A stretch of DNA of 64,000 nucleotides from an uncultured Aquimarina sp. GTDB lineage: Bacteria; Bacteroidota; Bacteroidia; Flavobacteriales; Flavobacteriaceae. Numbering within the stretch: position 1 is the first letter of the stretch; every line of letters begins with the position of its first letter. Below are positions 46,200-54,638 of this stretch, piece by piece. The DNA lies in the NCBI GenBank assembly GCA_947503835.1, contig CANNFM010000004.1, positions 1-64,000 on the forward strand. Reading direction: 5' to 3'. The position numbers were made by a program, and so were the translations under genes. The notes under the pieces were generated by a model, which saw only the letters and a list, made by a program, of their open reading frames with translations, did no database searches and had not been told where the DNA came from.

Positions 46200-46224
46200 C
46201 AGTTTCGAAAAATGAAACTGGGAT
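46200..46224. repeat. Dispersed 25-nt motif, copy 2
   Basis: It contains the hairpin CAGTTTC/GAAACTG with a 7-nt loop. The same orientation and 22 of 25 bases match 41759-41783. It lies 22 bases past the DUF5689 gene. Confidence 0.6.
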
Positions 46225-46272
46225 ATGGTAATATTGCCCAATAAATCAAATAATAAAACAAAAATTAAAGTA

Positions 46273-46890
46273 ATGAGAATTATCAAAATCGCCCTATTAT
46301 CTATTTGTTTTGCAACATTAATGAGTTGTGCTTCGGGCTATAAAATGATTAATCCAGAATCGATAAAGTATGTTTCTAACACGATGTCTGATAACATAAA
46401 ACTAGAGTATAAATATGATCTTTTACATAAAAAGTATGCTAAGAAAGAACTCAAAAAAGGGGTTAAGCTGCTGGCTGTAAAAATAACGAATGATTCGGAT
46501 AGAGACCTGACTTTTGGGAAAGATATAAAGTTAACCTATGAAAACGGGAATGAGATACTTGTAATGGAAAGCGCAAATGCTTTTAAAACCTTAAAACAAA
46601 GTACAGCCTCTTATTTATGGTACCTTCTTTTAACTCCTGTTAATTTATATACAACAAAAACAACAAACGGTTTTCAACAAGAGACGAGTTCTACCCCGAT
46701 TGGACTTGTTGCGGGTCCAGGTTTGGCAATAGGGAATATGATCGCATCGGGTTCTGCTAATAAAAAATTTAAAACAGAACTATTAAAATATAATGTAAAC
46801 GGTAGTTCTATTGGTAAAGGAGAAACAGTATATGGGTTAATACCCATAAGAACTACATCTTTTGATGCAATAAAATTAAAAGTAGAATAA
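46273..46890 (+). CDS. Lipoprotein of unknown function
   Basis: About 205 residues from ATG 46273, which precedes a lipoprotein signal (IALLSICFATLMSCASGY); the upstream ATG at 46225 would run out of the repeat motif. The mature part has YKYDLLHKKYAKKELKKGVKLLAVKITNDSD (split over two strands) and a Ser/Gly-rich part with PIGLVAGPGLAIGNMIASGSANK, a possible short amphipathic or hairpin region, and ends with KGETVYGLIPIRTTSFDAIKLKVE-type strands. I know no matching family. It sits between the receptor operon and the RAYT gene. Confidence 0.65.
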   Translation: MRIIKIALLSICFATLMSCASGYKMINPESIKYVSNTMSDNIKLEYKYDLLHKKYAKKELKKGVKLLAVKITNDSDRDLTFGKDIKLTYENGNEILVMESANAFKTLKQSTASYLWYLLLTPVNLYTTKTTNGFQQETSSTPIGLVAGPGLAIGNMIASGSANKKFKTELLKYNVNGSSIGKGETVYGLIPIRTTSFDAIKLKVE

Positions 46891-46901
46891 ATTGACAACC
46901 C

Positions 46902-46934
46902 AGACCTCACAGGTCTCCAAGACCTGTGAGGTCT
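46902..46934. repeat. REP palindrome next to RAYT gene
   Basis: A perfect 15-bp inverted repeat (AGACCTCACAGGTCT, loop CCA, then its complement). Each arm is itself a small palindrome (AGACCT-NNN-AGGTCT). It ends 15 bases before the RAYT ATG at 46950. Confidence 0.85.
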
Positions 46935-46949
46935 ATTCTCAATCAAAAA

Positions 46950-47510
46950 ATGAAATATGAACCTTTAGTCTCAGATGCTTATTTTCATATATATAATAGA
47001 GGAAATAATAAAGAAGACATTTTTAAAGAGAATCGTAACTATAATTACTTTCTAAGTTTGCTAGAAAAATATAGTAATGATGTATTCGAAGTATATGCCT
47101 ATTGTTTATTAAAGAATCATTTTCATTTAGTGATCAAGACTAATTCGAACGTTGAAGAAAGGATAATTTCGCAGAAGTTTTCAAACATGTTCAATACCTA
47201 CGCCAAAGCCATCAATAAAGCCTATGGCAGAAGCGGAAGCTTGTTTAAAGATCGGTTTTCAAGAAAAAAAATCGAAAATGAAGAATATCTTAAAAACCTT
47301 ATTATTTATACACATCTAAACCCCCAACATCATAGAATGACCTCAGATTTTAGAAATTATCCGCACTCTTCATACCAAAGTTTTCTGTCTTCAAAAAATT
47401 CCAAACTAAACAGAGAGTTTATACTTTCTTTATTTGAGGGTAAATCTAATTTTAAAGATTCTCACATGCTTAAAAAGCTTAAGATTGAAGACCAATATCC
47501 TTTCGAATAA
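46950..47510 (+). CDS. REP-associated tyrosine transposase (RAYT, Y1/IS200-like)
   Basis: About 186 residues from ATG 46950 (the frame opens upstream inside the palindrome at GTG 46926). HUH/Y1 signs: AYFHIYNRGNNKEDIF near the start, the metal-binding HUH motif in CLLKNHFHLVIK near residue 62, GSLFKDRFSRKKI near residue 105, and catalytic-Tyr region NLIIYTHLNPQHHRM near residue 122. RAYTs are single-copy domesticated relatives of IS200/IS605 transposases that cut and move REP palindromes. The palindrome touching this gene is its likely substrate. The REP sequences elsewhere in the window differ, except a half-site at 6217-6235. Confidence 0.88.
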   Translation: MKYEPLVSDAYFHIYNRGNNKEDIFKENRNYNYFLSLLEKYSNDVFEVYAYCLLKNHFHLVIKTNSNVEERIISQKFSNMFNTYAKAINKAYGRSGSLFKDRFSRKKIENEEYLKNLIIYTHLNPQHHRMTSDFRNYPHSSYQSFLSSKNSKLNREFILSLFEGKSNFKDSHMLKKLKIEDQYPFE

Positions 47511-47636
47511 AATTAAAACCAGACCTTAAAAACCTATGACGCCTATACCTCCAGTAAAATCAAGCCTTTACAGCCATATAAAACAATTATGCCAATATTA
47601 CGTTTATTACACTGTACAAACCAAAAATGGTGTATT

Positions 47637-47894
47637 ATGAAAACTTTAAAAAAGTGGTTATTAGTAACTGTATTATTAATTGCGGTAGTTGCCTGTGGTG
47701 AAAAGAAAAAAGAAGCTGAAGCTGCAACAAATAAAACAGTTGCAAAAGGAACAGCTGTAGTGAGTAAAAACACACAAAAGAAAGCAGCTACCAAAAAGCT
47801 ATCTAAAAAAGAGCTACGACAAATAAAAAGAGAACTGAGAAAACGAGAACGTGAACAAAAGAAAAAACAACGTGAACTCGAAAATAAAAAGTAA
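47637..47894 (+). CDS. Small charged lipoprotein (85 residues)
   Basis: From ATG 47637 a lipoprotein signal (VTVLLIAVVACGEKKKE; Cys near residue 19) leads to an Ala/Thr/Lys stretch and then a strongly charged helix of Lys, Arg and Glu (SKKELRQIKRELRKRERE...QRELENKK). The upstream frame from 47589 adds nothing lipoprotein-like. A role is not evident; a basic charged tail near nuclease genes could bind nucleic acid, but this is speculation. A terminator follows at 47900. Confidence 0.6.
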   Translation: MKTLKKWLLVTVLLIAVVACGEKKKEAEAATNKTVAKGTAVVSKNTQKKAATKKLSKKELRQIKRELRKREREQKKKQRELENKK

Positions 47895-47899
47895 ATAAT

Positions 47900-47929
47900 A
47901 AAAAGGCTGGATAATTAAATCCAGCCTTT
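47900..47929. terminator. Bidirectional terminator between convergent genes
   Basis: Stem AAAAGGCTGGA/TCCAGCCTTTT (11 bp) with an 8-nt loop serves the lipoprotein gene ending at 47894 and the large nuclease gene ending at 47957. Confidence 0.85.
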
Positions 47930-47956
47930 TTTATGTGTAATCCTGTTTAAAAAGAA

Positions 47957-50900
47957 TTACTGTTTAATAATTTTTTGTTGTGTGCTAAAAGCTCCTTTTG
48001 TATCCGTTACACGAACCACATAAAAACCTCTTGCATAACGACTCATATCGACAGATAATTTTGATTGACCAACATTTAGTCGAATGGTTTGCGCATAAAC
48101 CGTTTGGCCGGTTACATTGGTCACAGAAATATCTACATCATTTCCAGAGAATGCATTAAAATCAACAGAAAGATAACTTGTAACAGGGTTAGGAGAAACG
48201 GATACGTTTATCTCTTCTGAACCCAATTTTTCGTCCATTAATTCACTTTCTAGACCTGTTGGGTTTTCTGCATATACTACAGCTTCTTTGGCTAAAATAG
48301 ATTCTCCATTTTCTAGACATACAATAGCATCTAAATCATATCCATCTGCAAACCAAGGAAAAACGTTTTTGTCACTAATATCAACAACTTTAATATATTT
48401 AGCAGAACGTAAGTTACCCGCTGCAAGATCAAATTCACCATCCTGGCAGGTAGTCCCTAAAGAAACAAACTCTACTCCATCTTGCGAAGCAAATACTTCG
48501 GCAGATTCTGGGAAGTAATTACAAGAAACAGTATCAAAGAACCCTGTAGATTCGAATACTGCAAATTCATTGGTGTCTGCATTATCAAAAATCTCATTGT
48601 TAAGTTCTATTGTAATAGATCCTCCAAAACCTAAGCTCACAAAATTAAGGAACCTCTTTTCTCTAGGTGTGCCTATTGCGCGTTCAGGATTACTTCTATA
48701 TCTTGGTATTAATCTTCCATCTCTTCTTTTACCTTGATCAAAAGAAACAACAGATCCTCCCATACATTGGTTATCCACAAATTCTGGCTCTAATAAGAAC
48801 CGTGCAGAAACCGGGAAGTGATCCGATGTAGTAAATGCATAATCTGCATCGTATACCTCGTAGTGAACAGTGACAGAGTTTTCGATATAGGCCTCATTAA
48901 GCTCATTAGTAACAGCAATGTGATCAATCATGTTTTCTCTAAACACAAAAGAGCGCAGTCCCGCTTCGCTTAATGCAGATGATACGATGTTATAGTTAAG
49001 AGAATCATTTACATACTCCTGGAAACTAGAAATAGTAGAAGGAATATCTGCTACAGTTTCGTCAACATCATCATTATAATCTCCTAATAGAATGAGTTTG
49101 TTATTCGCAAAATTAACGTCTAATGAATCTTTAAGCACCTCTACATCATACTTACGCATGTCATAACGACCTTGAGCATCATTACCACTATTGGCTCTAG
49201 CATGCAAAGCAACAAGATCGATACGTTCTGTTACCCCATTTATAGTTACATCAGCGGTCATTAAAAACGGTAATCTTCCGCTAGCGAAAAAACGAGACGT
49301 AGCATTTGGATAATCAACTAGTGCAGAATCATCACCACCATTGTATAATGGGTGGATAGAAGTAAACATGGCTCTTGTGCTTACCACAGAAACCGTTTCT
49401 GTATTATAGATAAATCCTAACTTTTGAAAAGGTGGAGTTCCGCCAGGATTGGAGGTTGCATCAGACAAGATATAATCATATCCTGGTAGTTGCGCCACTA
49501 ATTCTGCAAATAATGCATCATCTGCAATTTCTTCTACAGCATACACATCTGCATTTAATCTTTTTAGCACTGTAGCGGTACTATCTCTTTGGATAGCATC
49601 AGACATTGGATTTTGCCCAACAGGAGAGTTATTTTCGTCTCCAAACCACTCAATATTCCAAGCTACTACATCAAAAGTGTCTTCTTTAGGGAATCCTACG
49701 GTATCACCAGGAGGTATAAATTCTATTGCACATGGGATATCAGACAATTGTCTTGGCAATAATTGGAAGAACTCTCTAAAACGACCAATTACACCAGTAA
49801 CCTCTGGGCAAGTAACAGGCTGTGCCTTACCTACAACAGAAGCTACGTCATTGTCTACTCGCAATTGTGCTGTACCACTAGCATCGGTAAGTGTAAAATT
49901 GGAGTTTCCGAATAAAAGATCGCCCGGATTAGGGAATGTGGTATTAAGCACACGAACCAATTCACCGGGATGATTAGCAAGCTCTGCAAGCGTAATTTCT
50001 AAAGGAGTAATTGGGTTTTGTGGAAGCCCATTGTTTACCACTTCAACAACACCGTTAAGCTGTACCTGATCATTAAAAGCCGTTCTAACTGCAGTCACAG
50101 TTATAGAATCTCCTACTTTTAACGCTGCATTAGCTTGTACTTGCTCATCAAAAATAGCAATACCAGCGGTGTTATCCTGAATAAATGCAGGACCATTAAA
50201 GGCATCGGTTACGGTTAACACTCCAGTAATAGTAACAGGAGTACCCTCTGCAGCAGCTCTTGCTTCGGCAATAGTGATTATTTCACCTGGAACCACAATA
50301 ATACCATCATTGCTAGCTCCCGGTGTAGGTGCTTTTGCGGTATATGTAGTTGTATTACGAGCGCCACCTTCTCCGTTAGGAACACGTTGTAAAGACTCTG
50401 CATCTTTGCTTCCGTTTGCATCTTCGTTTAGCTGTGGTTGATCGGCGTTTAATAACACCAATAATTCTAGATCATCAGCATCGTTAGTATCATACACGAT
50501 AGCATCAATTATGTTATCTGTAGTAACCGCTGTTCCGTTAGGAAAACTTGTAGCATCTCCAAAATATAATACTACTGCATCTGCTCCGTTCTGAAAAGAG
50601 TTTCCTGGTACTACAAGATCAACATTAGCAACGTCTGCATTACCAATTACAAAGTATCCTTCGGCATTGGTAGAAAAACCATCTAAATCGAAAGCATTAT
50701 AACTAGTATTACTGTTTCCGTTGTAGTTTACTACTACATATCCATCTAGTGATGTATTTCCGGTTCCACCGTCATATAATTCTACAAACTCTAATGCATC
50801 AGACCCTTGTGTATCGGCATCTAGTTCATTAATAATAAGATTTACGATTTCTGTAGCGTTTGTGTTAGCAGCCCCAGGAGTAGCAATGGCTTGAGTATAG

Positions 50901-52570
50901 GTTGATGTATTTCTTAATCCACCAGATCCATTTGGGAAACGTTGTACAGAGTGGAAGTTTTTATCTCCTTTATCATCTTCATTTACCTGTGGCTCACCTG
51001 CATTTAATAAGACTAGTAATTCTACATCATCATTATCATTTGTATCGTATACGATAGCATCTACAAGATTATCTGTGGTTACTGCCGTTCCGTTAGGGAA
51101 ACTAGCAGCATCTGTTTTATATAATGCTACAGCATCTGCTCCGTTTTGTAATCCATTTCCTGGGAAGGTAATAGAAACATTAGGTACATCGGCATTACCA
51201 GCTACAAAATATCCATTTGCATTTGTGGTAAACCCGGTAAGATCGTAAGTCGCATAACTTTGATTATTTGATCCGTTATAAAACACAAGGATATGTCCAT
51301 CAAGAGTAGTGTTTCCTACTCCGCCATCAAATAGCTCTACAAATTCTAAAACATCTGATCCTTCTGTATCTGCATCAATTTCGTTGATGAGTAACACGGC
51401 ATCTTCTCCACCTGTATCATCGACAACTACATTTTCTCTATTTGGTGTGTTTATGGCTTCACCAGGTTCTGCAACGGCTACAGGAAAACTTGGTAAACCA
51501 CTTCCATCAAAGTCATTTCTTGTCCAATCCGTTACAGCGTCTGTATCTTCTCCGTTAGGAAATCTTGATGCACCACCCACGGTAAATGTGCTTCCGTCAA
51601 AAGACTGTAGCAAAGTAACAGTGGCATAGTTTTGATCTGTAGCTCCACCATCATTTACTCCTATATCATCGGTAATTTCCTCCCAAGGTGTCGAATCAAA
51701 AACACCATTATCATCTGCATCAAGGTCTTGTCCAAGAGTACCGGTAAAATTCTTAACTAGAAGTAAGGCTACGGTACCATTTTCATAAACATTACTACCA
51801 AAAGCGGTAGTAAAATATCCATTAACATCTGTCGTACCTAGTTGAATTACTTCATCGATAGTACCAGCAGAGTTACTATCTCCATCGATCTCTATTATCC
51901 AATACTCGCTTAGGTCTGTTTCTATACCCGCTTTTATTTCTACAAATTCATCGGTATCTGCACCAGTGTGGTTAAATACGAATTCGTTGATTACGGGTAG
52001 AATTACCGGTGTTCCAAAAAATTGATTGGTGTTTACCTGACCATACGTATTCGTTGTTGCAACTTCCCAGATAAATTCTGCAGCTGTGGTTCCTGCTCCT
52101 GATAATTGTAAAGAAGCACCAACAGGAGTGCTACTAGATTCAGACACCCCAATATCTGTACTCGTTAATCCTGATGCAGGCCCATCTGTTGCGGTAAAAG
52201 CACCTTCGTAACTTAAAAACTGAATAACAGCATTATTGTTATCAACCAAAGCTATTCCGTCTGGCGCACCATTTTGCAAACCGTTTGCAGCAAGAGTGTC
52301 TATAACAGTTCCAAAACCGTTTTGTTGATCAGGAATGCTTCCTGAAAGAGCAATGGTATTATACACCGAACCATTTGATCCGTTATACAAAACAATACTC
52401 CAGTTGGTAAGATCTGTTCCTGCCGATCCAGCGATTTCGACAGCTTCATCTACGTCTGTACTTGCATTATCATAGTGTATTTCGTTGATAAACACAGACT
52501 GTGCAGTTCCATTTTGAGTCCCCATAAAACATGAAATGACAAATGGAATTAAAAGTAATTTTAATTTCAT
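47957..52570 (-). CDS. Large T9SS-secreted extracellular nuclease with lamin-tail-like repeats
   Basis: About 1537 residues from ATG 52570 (the frame opens at 52609 but the signal peptide KLKLLLIPFVISCFMGTQNG starts here). Four lamin-tail-like modules (LTD) of about 160-200 residues open with FINEIHYDNASTDVDEAVEI, FVFNHTGADTDEFVEI, INEIDADTEGSDVLEFVEL and INELDADTQGSDALEFVEL; the last two are close repeats of each other. Then an OB-fold nucleic-acid-type domain (TITEARAAAEGTPVTITGVL form), an EEP domain with FDVVAWNIEWFGD, HARANSGND, LLGDYNDD and TTSDHFPVSARF, a discoidin-like stretch, and a T9SS type A sorting domain (VSPNPVTSYLSVDF). Similar to ExeM/NucH-type secreted DNases. Confidence 0.9.
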   Translation of the reverse strand: MKLKLLLIPFVISCFMGTQNGTAQSVFINEIHYDNASTDVDEAVEIAGSAGTDLTNWSIVLYNGSNGSVYNTIALSGSIPDQQNGFGTVIDTLAANGLQNGAPDGIALVDNNNAVIQFLSYEGAFTATDGPASGLTSTDIGVSESSSTPVGASLQLSGAGTTAAEFIWEVATTNTYGQVNTNQFFGTPVILPVINEFVFNHTGADTDEFVEIKAGIETDLSEYWIIEIDGDSNSAGTIDEVIQLGTTDVNGYFTTAFGSNVYENGTVALLLVKNFTGTLGQDLDADDNGVFDSTPWEEITDDIGVNDGGATDQNYATVTLLQSFDGSTFTVGGASRFPNGEDTDAVTDWTRNDFDGSGLPSFPVAVAEPGEAINTPNRENVVVDDTGGEDAVLLINEIDADTEGSDVLEFVELFDGGVGNTTLDGHILVFYNGSNNQSYATYDLTGFTTNANGYFVAGNADVPNVSITFPGNGLQNGADAVALYKTDAASFPNGTAVTTDNLVDAIVYDTNDNDDVELLVLLNAGEPQVNEDDKGDKNFHSVQRFPNGSGGLRNTSTYTQAIATPGAANTNATEIVNLIINELDADTQGSDALEFVELYDGGTGNTSLDGYVVVNYNGNSNTSYNAFDLDGFSTNAEGYFVIGNADVANVDLVVPGNSFQNGADAVVLYFGDATSFPNGTAVTTDNIIDAIVYDTNDADDLELLVLLNADQPQLNEDANGSKDAESLQRVPNGEGGARNTTTYTAKAPTPGASNDGIIVVPGEIITIAEARAAAEGTPVTITGVLTVTDAFNGPAFIQDNTAGIAIFDEQVQANAALKVGDSITVTAVRTAFNDQVQLNGVVEVVNNGLPQNPITPLEITLAELANHPGELVRVLNTTFPNPGDLLFGNSNFTLTDASGTAQLRVDNDVASVVGKAQPVTCPEVTGVIGRFREFFQLLPRQLSDIPCAIEFIPPGDTVGFPKEDTFDVVAWNIEWFGDENNSPVGQNPMSDAIQRDSTATVLKRLNADVYAVEEIADDALFAELVAQLPGYDYILSDATSNPGGTPPFQKLGFIYNTETVSVVSTRAMFTSIHPLYNGGDDSALVDYPNATSRFFASGRLPFLMTADVTINGVTERIDLVALHARANSGNDAQGRYDMRKYDVEVLKDSLDVNFANNKLILLGDYNDDVDETVADIPSTISSFQEYVNDSLNYNIVSSALSEAGLRSFVFRENMIDHIAVTNELNEAYIENSVTVHYEVYDADYAFTTSDHFPVSARFLLEPEFVDNQCMGGSVVSFDQGKRRDGRLIPRYRSNPERAIGTPREKRFLNFVSLGFGGSITIELNNEIFDNADTNEFAVFESTGFFDTVSCNYFPESAEVFASQDGVEFVSLGTTCQDGEFDLAAGNLRSAKYIKVVDISDKNVFPWFADGYDLDAIVCLENGESILAKEAVVYAENPTGLESELMDEKLGSEEINVSVSPNPVTSYLSVDFNAFSGNDVDISVTNVTGQTVYAQTIRLNVGQSKLSVDMSRYARGFYVVRVTDTKGAFSTQQKIIKQ

Positions 52571-52907
52571 GACAATTAGTTTGTTTGTGTGATTTTTTGC
52601 GTAGCACAAGTTATGGCATAAGAACGATTCTTACACTCTACTTATGTTAAAAAAATATTAACAAATCAACATTTTGTCCCAGAGGCCTTTATAAGTCAAG
52701 GACTTATAAGATTATAAATTTCATGGGATCTAACATTTTAGAAATAACCCCCTCTAAAAAAGGGTAAAACAACCCCCATTAAATTGGGATTTTAAACTCT
52801 GTTATTCTGATTATCAAGAGCTTAAATTTGTTTAATTGAATATGATTGAAGAAGTATAATTCGAATCATTTTTATACAATTAGGATTAATTAAACTCAAA
52901 AATAAAA
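52571..52907. other. Intergenic region with weak palindromes
   Basis: It lies between the divergent large nuclease gene and the first paralogous lipoprotein gene. Hairpin TTATAAGTC/GACTTATAA at 52689-52709. Further imperfect G/C-run hairpins at 52746-52790 (CCCCCTCT... AGGGT and CCCCCATT... TTGGGAT) look like worn REP elements. No credible gene. Confidence 0.5.
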
Positions 52908-53618
52908 ATGAAGAAACGGGGGAATTTCGGAGTTTTTTTGTGGGTTGTTGTAGGTGCTTTGTTAATAACATCATGCGAACAACCAGACGGAGAAGCAGAA
53001 TTTATAAACACAAACAGGAAAGAAGCTTTTGTTAAAGATGATATTTTTATAGAAGAAAATGAATCGGCAAAACCATTGTTACACCTAAGTTTTGATGGCA
53101 ATTTAACCGAAGAAGAGGCCTCGGCTAGGTTTAATAAGGCGATAGCAGAATACAAACTAAAAAACAAAAATCAAAACAAGGGGTTAAGTACAGAGTGGTT
53201 TTATCGAATAGCAACGCTTACGGGTACTCAATCTAACAACGGTACTGATGGCCCAGTACAAGCTTCTGTATATTTTAGCACCAACAAAGGAGCGCATGCT
53301 GCTAAAAATATTATTTTGGATTATCCGTCGATTGATGAACGAGAATTGGGCAAGTGGGATTATTATCTTTTTAAAACCTTTTTACCTGGTAAAGCAGTAA
53401 GCTGGGTACATATAAGTTCATCAACAATTCAATTACAAGGAACCGACGACTGGTTTCTAAAACAATTTCACACCTACATGATCACAGATGATCAAACTGT
53501 ACCTGCAACTGGTGCAACAAACATATATACTTTTCCTAATGTTTGGTTGGACAATACTTGTGCTAGTTGTTGGGACAGCTACCGAAAAAGAGGAGGGTAC
53601 GGCAAGTTAAAATTTTGA
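52908..53618 (+). CDS. Lipoprotein with possible PLAT-like domain, paralogue A
   Basis: The 236-residue protein has a lipoprotein signal (VVGALLITSCEQPDGE). A short conserved segment KPLLHLSFDGNLTEEEASARF is near residue 50. The second half (about 98-190) shows YRIATLTGTQSNNGTDGPVQ, then a strand with an Asp/Glu-rich turn, and WVHISSSTIQLQGTDDWFLK, which in outline follows PLAT/LH2 sandwich domains (TG...GTD...V, then DWFL). It has a close paralogue at 53872-54621. The tail ends in a Cys pair (NTCASCWDS). Confidence 0.7.
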   Translation: MKKRGNFGVFLWVVVGALLITSCEQPDGEAEFINTNRKEAFVKDDIFIEENESAKPLLHLSFDGNLTEEEASARFNKAIAEYKLKNKNQNKGLSTEWFYRIATLTGTQSNNGTDGPVQASVYFSTNKGAHAAKNIILDYPSIDERELGKWDYYLFKTFLPGKAVSWVHISSSTIQLQGTDDWFLKQFHTYMITDDQTVPATGATNIYTFPNVWLDNTCASCWDSYRKRGGYGKLKF

Positions 53619-53655
53619 AAGAAACTTGTTAATCAAAAAAACAAAAGTAGTAAGG

Positions 53656-53686
53656 GGCTGAATTTCAATTGAATTCAGCCTTTTTT
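53656..53686 (+). terminator. Terminator between the two paralogous lipoprotein genes
   Basis: The stem GGCTGAATT/AATTCAGCC (9 bp) is followed by six T. It lies 38 bases past the first gene. Confidence 0.75.
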
Positions 53687-53871
53687 CTGTGCATTTTCTT
53701 TACGCTCAACCGATATGCATTCTTGAATAATTACACTATCAATTGAAATCTATTTTTTGTCAATTCAAAAAGGTATTCCGTCAATTAGCGTTAAGAAACC
53801 GAAAGGGGTTGGGTTATATTTATTTAATAGTTCACACAGATTAAATAATTTAAATAAACTCTTACAATCCA

Positions 53872-54621
53872 ATGAAAACACTAAACAATTTTAAAAAGTA
53901 TGTATTAATAGCGGCATGTACTATAGTCATTACATCATGTGAAAAATCTGAAGTAGATACCGAGATTAATACTATCGAAACTACAGACGAAGTAGTTACA
54001 AAAACTGTGAAACCTTTTTTACATATGAGTTTCGACGCTGATGTAAGCGAGGAAGAAGCTTCTGCAATGTTCAATAAAGCGTTGGAAGAATATTACAACA
54101 AAAATGCTTTGAGTAAGATATCCACAAAAAATTGGACATATAGAATAACAACCAGAACAGGAAACAGTAAATATGACGACACAGACGGAGCTGTAAAATC
54201 TACAGTTCGTTTTCGAACAAATACAGGCGCACATACCTGGACGGTATATTTAGATAATACCGGTAATGATCGAGAAAAAGGACAAACCGATTATTACGGC
54301 ATCGATATTACATTTGATCAATCTTTGCGTTGGGTTGAATTAAGATCGGCTTCAATTAGTTTAAAAGGAAAGGACAAATGGGTGTTTAATAAGTTTAAGG
54401 TAGATATGACCAAACTGATGCAGCCGGGAAGTGAAAGTAATTATTTGGGGGGTTCACTTTTAGAACCTGTTATTAATCCTGCTGGGTCATTAGATAACAA
54501 CTCTACAAATGGATGGGATACATGGGACTCTAGATACGACTCTGCAAACAATGGTTATGGGACTGGTAGAATTTCCTTAAAACAACCCAGCAACCCTCCC
54601 GGAGATGTAGGGTCAAACTAA
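53872..54621 (+). CDS. Lipoprotein with possible PLAT-like domain, paralogue B
   Basis: The 249-residue protein has a lipoprotein signal (AACTIVITSCEKSEVD). It shares with the gene at 52908 the segment KPFLHMSFDADVSEEEASAMF and the second-half pattern YRITTRTGNSKYDDTDGAVK, VRFRTNTGAHTWTVYLDN, RWVELRSASISLKGKDKWVF. The two also agree in spacing, so a tandem duplication is likely. A Gly/Ser/Asn-rich tail ends in a Pro-rich segment. Function unknown; surface binding is possible. Confidence 0.7.
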   Translation: MKTLNNFKKYVLIAACTIVITSCEKSEVDTEINTIETTDEVVTKTVKPFLHMSFDADVSEEEASAMFNKALEEYYNKNALSKISTKNWTYRITTRTGNSKYDDTDGAVKSTVRFRTNTGAHTWTVYLDNTGNDREKGQTDYYGIDITFDQSLRWVELRSASISLKGKDKWVFNKFKVDMTKLMQPGSESNYLGGSLLEPVINPAGSLDNNSTNGWDTWDSRYDSANNGYGTGRISLKQPSNPPGDVGSN

Positions 54622-54638
54622 AAAGAGAGTATTCTATT

